NCBI GenBank assembly: GCA_947174325.1
Contig: CAMWIL010000006.1
Location: 1-35,353 of the forward strand
Direction of reading: 5' to 3'
DNA: 35,353 bases
Source of the DNA: an uncultured Clostridia bacterium
Lineage (GTDB): Bacteria; Bacillota; Clostridia; Christensenellales; UBA3700
The translations under genes were made by a program, and so were the position numbers. Under the pieces are notes generated by a model. It made no database searches, was not told the DNA's origin, and saw nothing but the letters and a program-made list of their open reading frames with translations. Numbering within the stretch: the first letter of the stretch is position 1; every line of letters begins with the position of its first letter. This document shows positions 8,930 through 18,025 of the stretch, one piece after another.

Positions 8930-10765
8930 TTATTTCTTTCCAAATATCTTGGCAAATAATTTTTTGATCTTCTTGAATATACTCTCTTTCTTTATTATCG
9001 GCTTGATGTCGATAGGCACAGGATAATTCCACAGCGTAAAGTTTATCTTTTTCAATCCCATATACTGCGACCAACCTTCCGGTTTTTCTTTCGCGCCGCA
9101 ACGCAACCTCGCATAACAGTCGTCAAACGCGCCGTCGCCTATTTCAACGACGCTATTTGGAATATATATTTCATACAAGCCGCTCCACGCAAAAGCGTGA
9201 TCTCCTATTTTCACCACGCTTTCAGGAATATTAAGATACCTAATTTGACTGCCGTAAAACGCTCTCTCCGCAATTTCCGTTATTCCAAACGGTATTTTAC
9301 TCGTTGGGCAAGCGGCTACGACTCTATTGGCAGATTTCTCTATTATACAGTTTCCGTCGCTATAATATTTGTTATTTTCACTGTCGACAACTAAGCTCTC
9401 CAAAGCGTGGCAACCTTGAAAAACGTCGCCGTTTATTTCATTGACCAAAGAAGGGATATAAATACTTCTCAATTTATCGCAATGACAAAACGCTCGACTT
9501 CCTATTTTTTTCAACGAACACGGAAGCGACAGCTCCGACAAGTTTTTACAGCAACCAAACGCTCTTTCTTCGATCTCTTCAATAAAATCGCCTAACGCAA
9601 ACGATTCAAGACCGTCACATCCGAAAAACGCGTCTTTTTCTATCGTCTTGACCATATTATTATTCATATTTATTTGCGCCAATTTCTTACAACCCGAAAA
9701 AGCCCTCGCGCCCAACTGCTTTAAGGTAGTAGGCAAACTTACTCTAGTTAGATTTCTACATTCTGCAAAAACGTTTTCTCCGATTATTTCGACGCCTTCG
9801 GGTATTTCCACTTCTTCAAGCTGCTGCTTATAAAAAAACACAGGGCTGTACAATTCTTTGATTTTATACGTCACGCCGTCTCCGTCGTCAATTTCAGCGG
9901 GTATTTGCAGACACTTAGGTATAGCGTCTTTATTGTTATATTCCACTATGGCAGCAGTATAATCACTGCCCAAAAAATAAGTATACTCGTCCTTGCTCAA
10001 CATATCCTTGACTTTTTTACCGTCAGCAAACGACTTGTATTTTTTTTCTTTCTTTTCTTCTTTCGATGGAATTTCAGTAGATGAACCGACTTTATTTTTG
10101 CATTTATACAAAACTTTATTCCCGCTCTTTTCTATCAATCTAATTCCGTCGCCGTAATAATATGCGTTGGCGGGATCGACTTGGATATCTTCCAAAGAGT
10201 CGCAATGATCGAAAGCGTGATCTCCGATATGAATAACAGTCGCCGCAATAAACATACTTTTCAAATTAATACATTCGTCAAAAGCGCTTGCGCCTATATA
10301 ATTCAAAGATTCTGGCAAAATCAAGTCGCTCAATTTTTTACATCCGTAAAATGCGCTATCGCCAATCCTTGTGACGGAATCGGGAATAACTATCGTCTGC
10401 AAACTATAACAATCATAAAAAGTTGATTTCTTTAATTCCCTTATACTGTTAGACAATTTGACAGTCCTCAAATTATCGCAACCTGAAAACGCCCATTCTC
10501 CTATTTCTATTATTCCGTCCGGTATCTCTATCGTCTCCAAAACATCGCACGAAGCAAAAGCTTGATAGCCGATTTCAGTAACTTTACAGACTCGACCGTC
10601 GCTATCGCGGATCGCGTCCTCTATCTTTACAAATTTATCTATTTCGCCGGAAGATTGCTCATACACCGTAGCCGTACCGTCGTTATTTATCGCATATTCT
10701 ACGCCGTTAACTGTTTTCAATTCCTTTATATTCTTGCCGTTTTTGGATTTGCTTTCTTTTGCCAT
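8930..10765 (-). CDS. BspA-like leucine-rich repeat protein (LRR_5 type)
   Basis: 611 aa with many repeats of the form IGDSAFYGCKKLSDLILPESLNYIGASAFDECINLKS; no N-terminal signal sequence visible. Confidence 0.9.
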   Translation of the reverse strand: MAKESKSKNGKNIKELKTVNGVEYAINNDGTATVYEQSSGEIDKFVKIEDAIRDSDGRVCKVTEIGYQAFASCDVLETIEIPDGIIEIGEWAFSGCDNLRTVKLSNSIRELKKSTFYDCYSLQTIVIPDSVTRIGDSAFYGCKKLSDLILPESLNYIGASAFDECINLKSMFIAATVIHIGDHAFDHCDSLEDIQVDPANAYYYGDGIRLIEKSGNKVLYKCKNKVGSSTEIPSKEEKKEKKYKSFADGKKVKDMLSKDEYTYFLGSDYTAAIVEYNNKDAIPKCLQIPAEIDDGDGVTYKIKELYSPVFFYKQQLEEVEIPEGVEIIGENVFAECRNLTRVSLPTTLKQLGARAFSGCKKLAQINMNNNMVKTIEKDAFFGCDGLESFALGDFIEEIEERAFGCCKNLSELSLPCSLKKIGSRAFCHCDKLRSIYIPSLVNEINGDVFQGCHALESLVVDSENNKYYSDGNCIIEKSANRVVAACPTSKIPFGITEIAERAFYGSQIRYLNIPESVVKIGDHAFAWSGLYEIYIPNSVVEIGDGAFDDCYARLRCGAKEKPEGWSQYMGLKKINFTLWNYPVPIDIKPIIKKESIFKKIKKLFAKIFGKK

Positions 10766-10913
10766 ACCTCAATAATACCCCTTCCAAAGTTTTATTTATT
10801 TATATTATATGTTACGTTTAATTAACTGTCAAGCGCCTGTCAAACGGCAAATTTGCTTTAACCCCAACGCAAAGAAGCACATATACTGTATTGACCAAAA
10901 TCAGGAGGTAAAA

Positions 10914-11915
10914 ATGAAAAAAATCACATCGATCGTGTTGGTTGTCGCTATACTTGTAGTGGTTTGCGCAGGCGTAATGTGCGGCTGTCAACCCAAAGAC
11001 GAAAACACGATTAAACTTATTGAAGTAACCCACTCCGTTTTCTACGCCCCTCTTTACGTGGCGATCGACGGCGGATACTTTGAAGAGGAAGGTATCAAGA
11101 TCGAACTTTCCAACGGCGGAGGCGCAGACAAGTGCATGACGTCAATCATATCCGGACAGTCCGACATAGGTCTTATGGGACCGGAAGCGGCTATCTATAT
11201 CTACAACGAAGGCAAAAGCGACTATCCGCTTATTTTTGCTCAGCTCACTAAAAAAGACGGATCTTTCCTAATGGCAAGAACGCCAGACGACAACTTCTCT
11301 TGGAGCAGCATTGCCGGCAAGGAAGTTATCGGCGGCAGAAAAGGCGGCGTACCTGCAATGGCGCTTGAATACGGCATCAAGAAAGCAGGTTTGGTAGACG
11401 GAGAATCTTATACTATGAACTACGACGTGCAATACGATCTTATCGGCGCGGCTTTTGAAAGCGGAACGGGAGATTTCTGCACGATGTTTGAGCCTGCCGC
11501 TTCCAATATGCAAAAAGCAGGCATGGGATATATCGTTGCGTCCGTAGGCGAACAATCAGGCAATATGCCGTTTACCGCGTTTATGGCTACCCAAAGCTAT
11601 ATCAACGAAAACCCAGAGAAAATGGAAAAATTCACACGCGCTATCATCAAAGCTATGGATTTCGTAAACACGCACACCGCAAGCGAGATCGCGAAGGTAC
11701 TTGAACCGTCGTTCGTAGGCACGGATATCGAAACGTTAACGAGATCTATCCAAGCTTATAAAGACATAGACGCTTACTGCTCCACTCCGATAATGGAAAA
11801 AGCGGATTTTGAGTTGCTCCAAGACGTGATAATAGATGCGGGCGTAATGACAAAGAGAGCCGATTATGACAAACTCTTTGATGCGTCTATCGCAAACGCT
11901 ATACTCAAAAAATAA
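10914..11915 (+). CDS. ABC transporter substrate-binding lipoprotein (NMT1/SsuA/TauA family)
   Basis: RBS aggaggt 7 nt upstream of ATG at 10914; signal MKKITSIVLVVAILVVVCAGVMCGC with lipobox-like Cys; VTHSVFYAPLYVAIDGGYFEEEGIKIELSNGGGADKC typical of the family. Confidence 0.88.
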   Translation: MKKITSIVLVVAILVVVCAGVMCGCQPKDENTIKLIEVTHSVFYAPLYVAIDGGYFEEEGIKIELSNGGGADKCMTSIISGQSDIGLMGPEAAIYIYNEGKSDYPLIFAQLTKKDGSFLMARTPDDNFSWSSIAGKEVIGGRKGGVPAMALEYGIKKAGLVDGESYTMNYDVQYDLIGAAFESGTGDFCTMFEPAASNMQKAGMGYIVASVGEQSGNMPFTAFMATQSYINENPEKMEKFTRAIIKAMDFVNTHTASEIAKVLEPSFVGTDIETLTRSIQAYKDIDAYCSTPIMEKADFELLQDVIIDAGVMTKRADYDKLFDASIANAILKK

Positions 11916-11930
11916 ATTTATGAGGTAAAA

Positions 11931-12722
11931 ATGAAGACGATTTTACAAATGCAAAAGGTCTGCTTGACCTACCATACTCAAAAAAATGAAACCACCGCGA
12001 TCAAAGATCTTAACATTGAAGGTTACGAAGGCGAATTGTTGGGAATAGTAGGTCCGAGCGGATGCGGAAAGACTACGATACTTTCTCTCTTGTCGGGGAT
12101 ACTCACCCCCTCGCAAGGCGAGGTGCTTATCGAAGGCGAGAGAGCAAACACTCACTCCGGACTGACGGGATATATGTTGCAAAAGGACGAACTGCTTGCA
12201 TGGCGTACTATCATGAGCAACGTACTGTTGGGACTGGAAATAAAAAAGCGCAAAACGCCTCAAAAAGTGGAATACGCGCAACAACTTCTTAAAAAATACA
12301 ATCTATATGAATTCAAAGATTTCTACCCCAACCAACTTTCGGGCGGAATGAAACAAAGGGTTGCATTGATACGAACGCTCGTACTCGAACCTAAACTTTT
12401 GCTTTTGGACGAACCTTTTTCGGCGTTGGACTTTCAAACAAGGCTCAACGTCGTAGAAGACGTCTACTCTATACTCAGGAGCGAGGGAAAGAGCGCGGTT
12501 TTCGTAACTCACGACATAAGCGAAGCAATTTCTCTGTGCGACAGAGTTATAATACTGACCAACCGTCCGAGTACGGTAAAAGAAGTAGTCGATTTATCGC
12601 CATTGAAAGATTATACGCCGTTGCAACGTAGAGAACTTCCTATGTTCAGCGAATACTTCGACAAAATATGGAGCAACCTGCAAACTACTAAGGAGAAAAG
12701 TAATGAAATACCCGCAACGTAA
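11931..12722 (+). CDS. ABC transporter ATP-binding protein (SsuB/TauB-like)
   Basis: Walker A GPSGCGKTT, signature LSGGMKQR, Walker B LLLLDEPFSALD. Confidence 0.95.
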   Translation: MKTILQMQKVCLTYHTQKNETTAIKDLNIEGYEGELLGIVGPSGCGKTTILSLLSGILTPSQGEVLIEGERANTHSGLTGYMLQKDELLAWRTIMSNVLLGLEIKKRKTPQKVEYAQQLLKKYNLYEFKDFYPNQLSGGMKQRVALIRTLVLEPKLLLLDEPFSALDFQTRLNVVEDVYSILRSEGKSAVFVTHDISEAISLCDRVIILTNRPSTVKEVVDLSPLKDYTPLQRRELPMFSEYFDKIWSNLQTTKEKSNEIPAT

Positions 12723-13539
12723 AAAAAATTTATCGCAGACCTACTCCGCCGAGCATATAACGTACTTAAAAAGACAAAGAAAAAAAAGTATCGTGATCAC
12801 GCTTTCGAGAGTGGGACTTCTGTTGATTTTTCTGTTACTTTGGGAACTTCTTGCAAGATTCAACGTAATAGACAGTTTTATATCTTCGAGTCCGTCAAGA
12901 ATGGCAGCTTGCTTCGTCGAGTTGGTCAAAGGCGGCGAACTCGCAAAACACGTCGGCATCACGCTTTGGGAGACAGTAGCAAGCTTCTTTATCGCCACTA
13001 CGCTCGGCACTCTAATCGCCGTACTGTTGTGGTGGTTTGAGAGCGTACGCAGGGTCTTAGAACCGTATATCGTAATCCTAAACGCTCTGCCGAAGATCGC
13101 GCTCGGTCCGATAATCATTATTTGGATGGGAACGGATCAACCCGCGATCATTACAATGGCGCTTGCTATATCGCTTTTTGTGACTATTCTCAACACGTTG
13201 AGCGGTTTTCTAAGCGTGGAAAAAAGCAAACTTATGCTTATGCAGACGCTGGGCGCAAGCAAATGGCAGACTTTGACAAAACTCGTTCTGCCGTCAAATA
13301 TACCCAATATCATTGACGCTCTGAAAATCAACGTCGGTATGTGTTGGGTAGGCACGATAATGGGCGAATATCTCGTTTCGCACGCAGGCTTGGGATATCT
13401 GATAATCTACGGCGGTCAGGTCTTCAAACTCGATCTGGTAATGACAAGCACGTTGATACTCTGCTGTTTGGCAGGCGGTATGTACTACCTCGTCGCGTTA
13501 CTGCAAAAATTCGTCAGCAAAAAACTCAATATCGAATAA
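12703..13539 (+). CDS. ABC transporter permease (SsuC/TauC-like, binding-protein-dependent)
   Basis: LLLWELLARFNVIDSFISSSPSRM...TLGASKWQTLTKLVLPSNIPNIIDALKINVGMCWVGTIMGEYLVSHAGLGYLI (EAA-loop type); overlaps ATPase ORF by 20 nt. Confidence 0.93.
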   Translation: MKYPQRKKNLSQTYSAEHITYLKRQRKKSIVITLSRVGLLLIFLLLWELLARFNVIDSFISSSPSRMAACFVELVKGGELAKHVGITLWETVASFFIATTLGTLIAVLLWWFESVRRVLEPYIVILNALPKIALGPIIIIWMGTDQPAIITMALAISLFVTILNTLSGFLSVEKSKLMLMQTLGASKWQTLTKLVLPSNIPNIIDALKINVGMCWVGTIMGEYLVSHAGLGYLIIYGGQVFKLDLVMTSTLILCCLAGGMYYLVALLQKFVSKKLNIE

Positions 13540-13565
13540 CAACGTCGAGCTTTCGACTATCATAT

Positions 13566-14579
13566 TTACGACCTCTCTTGCAAACGGGAGGTCGGCTTTA
13601 TTGCTGAGCGTCCAACTTTCATATCGAAAATCGCCAACAGTATGGGCAGCAAAACGGTAAACGCGGTATACCCTATACCCACGTAGCCGATAACGGGATA
13701 GCAATACGCTACGAGCGTGGAAAAGTCGAATTTAAGCGCGAGTATAGCAAATACCGCCAAAAGCCCTACGCTGAAAAATCTCGGTATCTTTCTTTGAGAA
13801 TTCTCCTGACAAATCAATTTTGAACAACCGATAAGCGTACTGAATATCGCAAGATAAATGATAAGACCGCTTACAAACTTCATATTATGCATTTTGGAAA
13901 ACTCAAATATCGGCATGGAAAAATTCTTAAAGTCCAAAGATACCGTATAGACCAATGCGATTGAAATAGCAAAGAATACCGCCGTAACGCAACTTATAAA
14001 CAGTATCTGCTTGCGCGAAAAGCTCTCTTCCTGTTCGGCTATAATATATCCGCCCATCATTATGTTCATTCCGCAATAACCCAATATCCTGCTCGGATCA
14101 AATCCGCTGTCTGCAACGAAAACGCTCTGCGCAGAAAGAATAAGCAACAATACCATTATCATAGGCACGATAACAGCGTTGAATTTTCTCATTACGCTCA
14201 TCTCGCACACTCCCAAAACGCTGACGAATATACCCGTCCACAGTCCTACGTTTTTTATGCCGTAACTGTTCTCGATTATCTCCTCGCAACCGCTTACCAT
14301 ACATACGAAGCTCACAAGCGTACAAAGCCATAACGCGCTCTTTATAAGACCGAATACTAGTCTTACCGATCTTCTTTCGCTGTTTTTCAATCTTCTGTAA
14401 CTTTTAGCCGAAAGCAAAAAAAGTCCGCACAGCGCGCCCATAAACAAGCCTGCGACAACGCCGCTCAGAATGCCGCTGTCACCGAAATAGAGCATTACTT
14501 CCCTACCTGTCGCAAAGCCTGCGCCGATTATTGCGCCGATGTATATAAAAGAAATTTGCAGACACTTCAATACTTTCAT
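13566..14579 (-). CDS. YkvI-like membrane protein
   Basis: MKVLKCLQISFIYIGAIIGAGFATGREVMLYFG... multi-pass; the ORF-track N-term (to 14642) covers the upstream terminator so the start at 14579 is preferred. Confidence 0.8.
   Translation of the reverse strand: MKVLKCLQISFIYIGAIIGAGFATGREVMLYFGDSGILSGVVAGLFMGALCGLFLLSAKSYRRLKNSERRSVRLVFGLIKSALWLCTLVSFVCMVSGCEEIIENSYGIKNVGLWTGIFVSVLGVCEMSVMRKFNAVIVPMIMVLLLILSAQSVFVADSGFDPSRILGYCGMNIMMGGYIIAEQEESFSRKQILFISCVTAVFFAISIALVYTVSLDFKNFSMPIFEFSKMHNMKFVSGLIIYLAIFSTLIGCSKLICQENSQRKIPRFFSVGLLAVFAILALKFDFSTLVAYCYPVIGYVGIGYTAFTVLLPILLAIFDMKVGRSAIKPTSRLQERS
13569..13594 (+). terminator. Terminator of the ABC operon, lying within the 3' end of the convergent ORF
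   Basis: cgacctc-tcttgcaaacgg-gaggtcg followed by gcttta. Confidence 0.55.
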
Positions 14580-14615
14580 AATATAAAGTATGTCGGCGTG
14601 ATCGCGTTTATGTAA

Positions 14616-14637
14616 AAAAGGACGTCGACGTCCTTTT
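14616..14637 (-). terminator. Palindromic terminator after the 603-aa gene
   Basis: aaaaggacgtcgacgtcctttt, perfect 22-bp palindrome (stem 9 + tcga loop), six T on minus strand, 7 nt from the stop at 14645. Confidence 0.65.
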
Positions 14638-14644
14638 CTCAAAC

Positions 14645-16456
14645 TTATATATTAGTTTTTATAGTATGCAACTTTGACAACGCGTTGTTCCTAAATTCCG
14701 CGCTCTCTTGCTTTTCTTCGCTATTCATACCTCTTTCCAATTCCTCTATCAAATCGTCCAGATCGTTTATATAGTCGGGCATTCGCTTTTGGGGAAGTTT
14801 CAAGTTCGCGTAATATTCAAGCAAAAAGCCGTATAGAATGTAAGCCTTTACGCTTGCTTCTTGATTTATCATAGAACACAACGTTTTCAATTCGTCGTTT
14901 ACTTTTTCTATGCCCTTAGCGTCTGCTCTCAAACGTATCATAGCGTGCGCCGCAAACATAGCGATTCCGTATTTTACCTGTTCGTTTCCGCCACTGAGTT
15001 CCGCGACTATATTTCTGCGTTTTTCGCCTTTCCACATTATTTGTTTTTTATTGCTATGCAACAAATAATTAGCAAGACAAACCGCTCTGTTTATATCGTC
15101 CACGTCTTCGCTCACCGCTATTCTATTGATCTCGCTTACAATGGGCAACCACCCCGTTCTGTATATTCGTCCCACTCCGTAAGAAAGTCGATCGACGTCG
15201 ATATAATAATCGCAAAGCGCCAAACTCAACTCTGCCGTCTTTTTGTCGTAATCGTCGTAAATATCTTTTGTAGAACTCCAATCGTCCAAATCGCTCATGA
15301 CTATGTCCTTGCAGAACTCTGTCATAACGGCTAAATAGTCAGACCTTTCCAAATAATCGTCTCCGTACTCAGCTTTGACGCGCTCTTCCGCTTGCGCAAA
15401 TACCTTTGGATAACTCAAATAGTATTTTGCTCTGCTGAACTGTCCGTAGATAGAAACGGCTTTTCGCCAACTTTTTTGAGCGGAAATAAAGTCGTCTTTA
15501 CGCTCGAAAGCTCTACCTTCAAGGCACAGTCTTTCGTCGCTTTCTTTCAGATTGCCAAGTGGATTACTCTCTTCAAGCATTTCCCAAAAACCGAAATCTC
15601 CCGTTTCGTCAGAATAGTCAAAAAAGTCCGTCAGTTGATATACGTCATACCCTTCAAGCGTAGCGATATACTTTCTCAACTCTTCAAATTGCGAAATATA
15701 TCCGTCGCTTCTCAATCCTTCAAGCAAAGGCAACATAGCTTCTATGTACATCTTTTCGTCTATAAAAATTTTACAGTGAGAGTAAGCGTTTAGATGTTCG
15801 CCAAGTTCTAGAAAAGCAGTTACGTAAGTCTGCTGACAAAGAAATTGAGTGGATTTTCTTAAATGACGGAATTTGATAGCGTCAAGCTGCGCGATCGCGC
15901 CTATCGCGTCGCCCTCTCCAAGCAATCTCCTTGCCGCATTGTCTTTCATAAAAGCCAAATTATCATTGTCGAAATATTTGAAGATCAATTTGTTTTTTTG
16001 ATAATACTCTACCCAGCCGTCTTTATATTCTACTTTCGCGCCTTTCTTTTTTTCTGACAAACTATAAAAAGTTTCCGCCGGCAACTCTTCCGCGGTGAAA
16101 TTTTCCATAAATGAGTCTCTGTCTTCTTCGGATAGCAATTTGACCGAGTTGAACACTTCGCTTATCCCTAAGACGTCTCCTCTCTTCACGCAACAGTATT
16201 GCATAAGAAGTAAAATATCTTTATTCGAGCCGTTTTCCATTATAAGCTGTCTGCAAAGATTTTCCGCCAATCTATAATCTTCTCTCTCGCAATACCAATG
16301 AGCCAGATAAGTTTTTCGCAATCTCATTTCTCTCGGATCGTCAACCGCATTGAGCGAAAAAAGAATACGACGGGCGATGCTGTCGTCTACGCCCGCATAC
16401 CAGAGATCACCGTTTGTATATTCTTCTATATTTTGAGGAAACTTAATTGCCATCAA
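14645..16456 (-). CDS. Hypothetical protein, TPR-like helical repeats
   Basis: 603-aa ORF; helical repeat character e.g. AHWYCEREDYRLAENLCRQLIMENGSNKDILLLMQYCCVKRGD; overlaps hslO by 14 nt. Confidence 0.75.
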   Translation of the reverse strand: MMAIKFPQNIEEYTNGDLWYAGVDDSIARRILFSLNAVDDPREMRLRKTYLAHWYCEREDYRLAENLCRQLIMENGSNKDILLLMQYCCVKRGDVLGISEVFNSVKLLSEEDRDSFMENFTAEELPAETFYSLSEKKKGAKVEYKDGWVEYYQKNKLIFKYFDNDNLAFMKDNAARRLLGEGDAIGAIAQLDAIKFRHLRKSTQFLCQQTYVTAFLELGEHLNAYSHCKIFIDEKMYIEAMLPLLEGLRSDGYISQFEELRKYIATLEGYDVYQLTDFFDYSDETGDFGFWEMLEESNPLGNLKESDERLCLEGRAFERKDDFISAQKSWRKAVSIYGQFSRAKYYLSYPKVFAQAEERVKAEYGDDYLERSDYLAVMTEFCKDIVMSDLDDWSSTKDIYDDYDKKTAELSLALCDYYIDVDRLSYGVGRIYRTGWLPIVSEINRIAVSEDVDDINRAVCLANYLLHSNKKQIMWKGEKRRNIVAELSGGNEQVKYGIAMFAAHAMIRLRADAKGIEKVNDELKTLCSMINQEASVKAYILYGFLLEYYANLKLPQKRMPDYINDLDDLIEELERGMNSEEKQESAEFRNNALSKLHTIKTNI

Positions 16457-17294
16457 ATAACCTTTGAACGTCTTCTTTTGTAAATTTGTATTTTTTATTG
16501 CAGAATTCGCAACCCACTTCGATATTGCCCTGCGCTTCTACGATCTGCATCGCTTCTATTTTGCCAAGCGTGATCAACATCCCTTCGATCCTCTCTCTTG
16601 AACAACTGCACTTATACTCTTCCTCTATATCGGGAAGTCTGCTTATTTCAAAATGTCCGAAATAAAAGTCTACGATCTGCTGCGCGCTCATCGTTGTCAA
16701 AAGCTCGCCCACGTTTGTGAAATTGCTGACTATATCAGTGAGAATAAAAATTTCTTCTTCCGAACAGTTGGGCATAGGCTGAACTATTATACCACCCGCC
16801 TTCAAACATTTGCCGTCTTGCATTTTCACGCCCAACGCTACCGCCGAAGGAAGTTGTTCGGACGCAGTAAAATAATACGCAAAGTCCTCGTCGATATTGC
16901 CGTTGACCAACTGAGACAAACCGTTGTAAGGTTCTTTCAGCCCAAAGTCCTTGATCACGTTTAACGCACCGTCTTTACCCACGATTTCCGCCACGCTTGC
17001 ATCTTCGCCGTCGCAAGCTTTGGGATTTTCTATATATCCTCTTACCTTTGCGCCGAAATCGCCGCAAAGCACCATCTTTCCGCCTTTGCCGTTGCCGTCT
17101 ATGATTATCGTAAGTTTATTGCCTAAGCCTTTGAAATTTCCGCTCATAAAAGCAGTCATAGTGAGAGCTTTGCCCATAGCTACGGCAACTGGCTCGGAAA
17201 ATCCGTGTATCTTAATAGCGGAATTTATCGTGTCAGTGGTATCGAGTACGCTGACTATAGCTTTTCCGCCAAACAATATCGCTCTCTTTATCAT
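16443..17294 (-). CDS. hslO: Hsp33 family redox-regulated chaperone
   Basis: MIKRAILFGGKAIVSVLDTTDTINSAIKIHGFSEPVAVAMGKALTMTAFMSGNFKG; C-terminal KCSCSRERIEGMLITLGK...VGCEFCNKKYKF (CxC...CxxC zinc/redox switch). Confidence 0.95.
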   Translation of the reverse strand: MIKRAILFGGKAIVSVLDTTDTINSAIKIHGFSEPVAVAMGKALTMTAFMSGNFKGLGNKLTIIIDGNGKGGKMVLCGDFGAKVRGYIENPKACDGEDASVAEIVGKDGALNVIKDFGLKEPYNGLSQLVNGNIDEDFAYYFTASEQLPSAVALGVKMQDGKCLKAGGIIVQPMPNCSEEEIFILTDIVSNFTNVGELLTTMSAQQIVDFYFGHFEISRLPDIEEEYKCSCSRERIEGMLITLGKIEAMQIVEAQGNIEVGCEFCNKKYKFTKEDVQRLFDGN

Positions 17295-17314
17295 AAGTAA
17301 CTCCCTTACGTTGA

Positions 17315-18025
17315 TTATTTCTTTGTCGCGACAAACAGCAATCTCTTTGACTTCGACTTGACGTTTGAAAACGTTTCGCCGTCATAGACTTTGACGTCCC
17401 AATCGCGCAAAACTTCTTCTATATCGTTTTGAGTATGGATATACTGTCTGTGGCTTTCGCCTACGCGCTTATAAGTATCGCCCTGAATTTTTTCAAAAAA
17501 GTCAAGATCCATATCGACGAAGCCTTCGCCGAGAGTGTTGGACCAAATATAAGTTAGATCATCGTAATCTTCGCAAAAGAGATTATCAGCAAGGATTTTA
17601 GAAAGTTTGTAACTCGAAGATATATCAAACACAAACTTTCCGCCCTCTTTCAAATATGTATTCACGCGATCGAAAAAATCTTTTAACCGCGTCTTCTCTA
17701 TATAATTGACTCCGTCGCAAACGCAAGTGACAAAATCTACTTTGTGCGAAAGTTCGAGATCGGCAATGTCCTGTTTTATCCACTTGACGTCAACGCCTTC
17801 CTTCTTTGCCTTTACGGTAGCAAGATTTAGCATTTCACCGCTTATATCTATGCCGGTCATTTTTCTGCCGGATTTTGCAAGCGCGATAGTCATCTCACCC
17901 GATCCGCACGCCAAATCGACGCCCTCGCCTTTCAGACCGTCCTCGACAAACTTCAAATACCCCGTATAATCGAAGTCTCCCATAAGTCTATCATAATACT
18001 TTGCGAGTATACTGTAAGCGCTCAT
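17315..18025 (-). CDS. Class I SAM-dependent methyltransferase
   Basis: YSILAKYYDRLMGDFDYTGYLKFVEDGLKGEGVDLACGSGEMTIALAKSGRKMTGIDISGEML (SAM-binding motif I). Confidence 0.9.
   Translation of the reverse strand: MSAYSILAKYYDRLMGDFDYTGYLKFVEDGLKGEGVDLACGSGEMTIALAKSGRKMTGIDISGEMLNLATVKAKKEGVDVKWIKQDIADLELSHKVDFVTCVCDGVNYIEKTRLKDFFDRVNTYLKEGGKFVFDISSSYKLSKILADNLFCEDYDDLTYIWSNTLGEGFVDMDLDFFEKIQGDTYKRVGESHRQYIHTQNDIEEVLRDWDVKVYDGETFSNVKSKSKRLLFVATKK

Noticed and set aside
10780-10913. Possible TPP riboswitch upstream of the NMT1-type ABC operon
   Set aside because: No CTGAGA or ACCTGA-type conserved elements were found in the leader.
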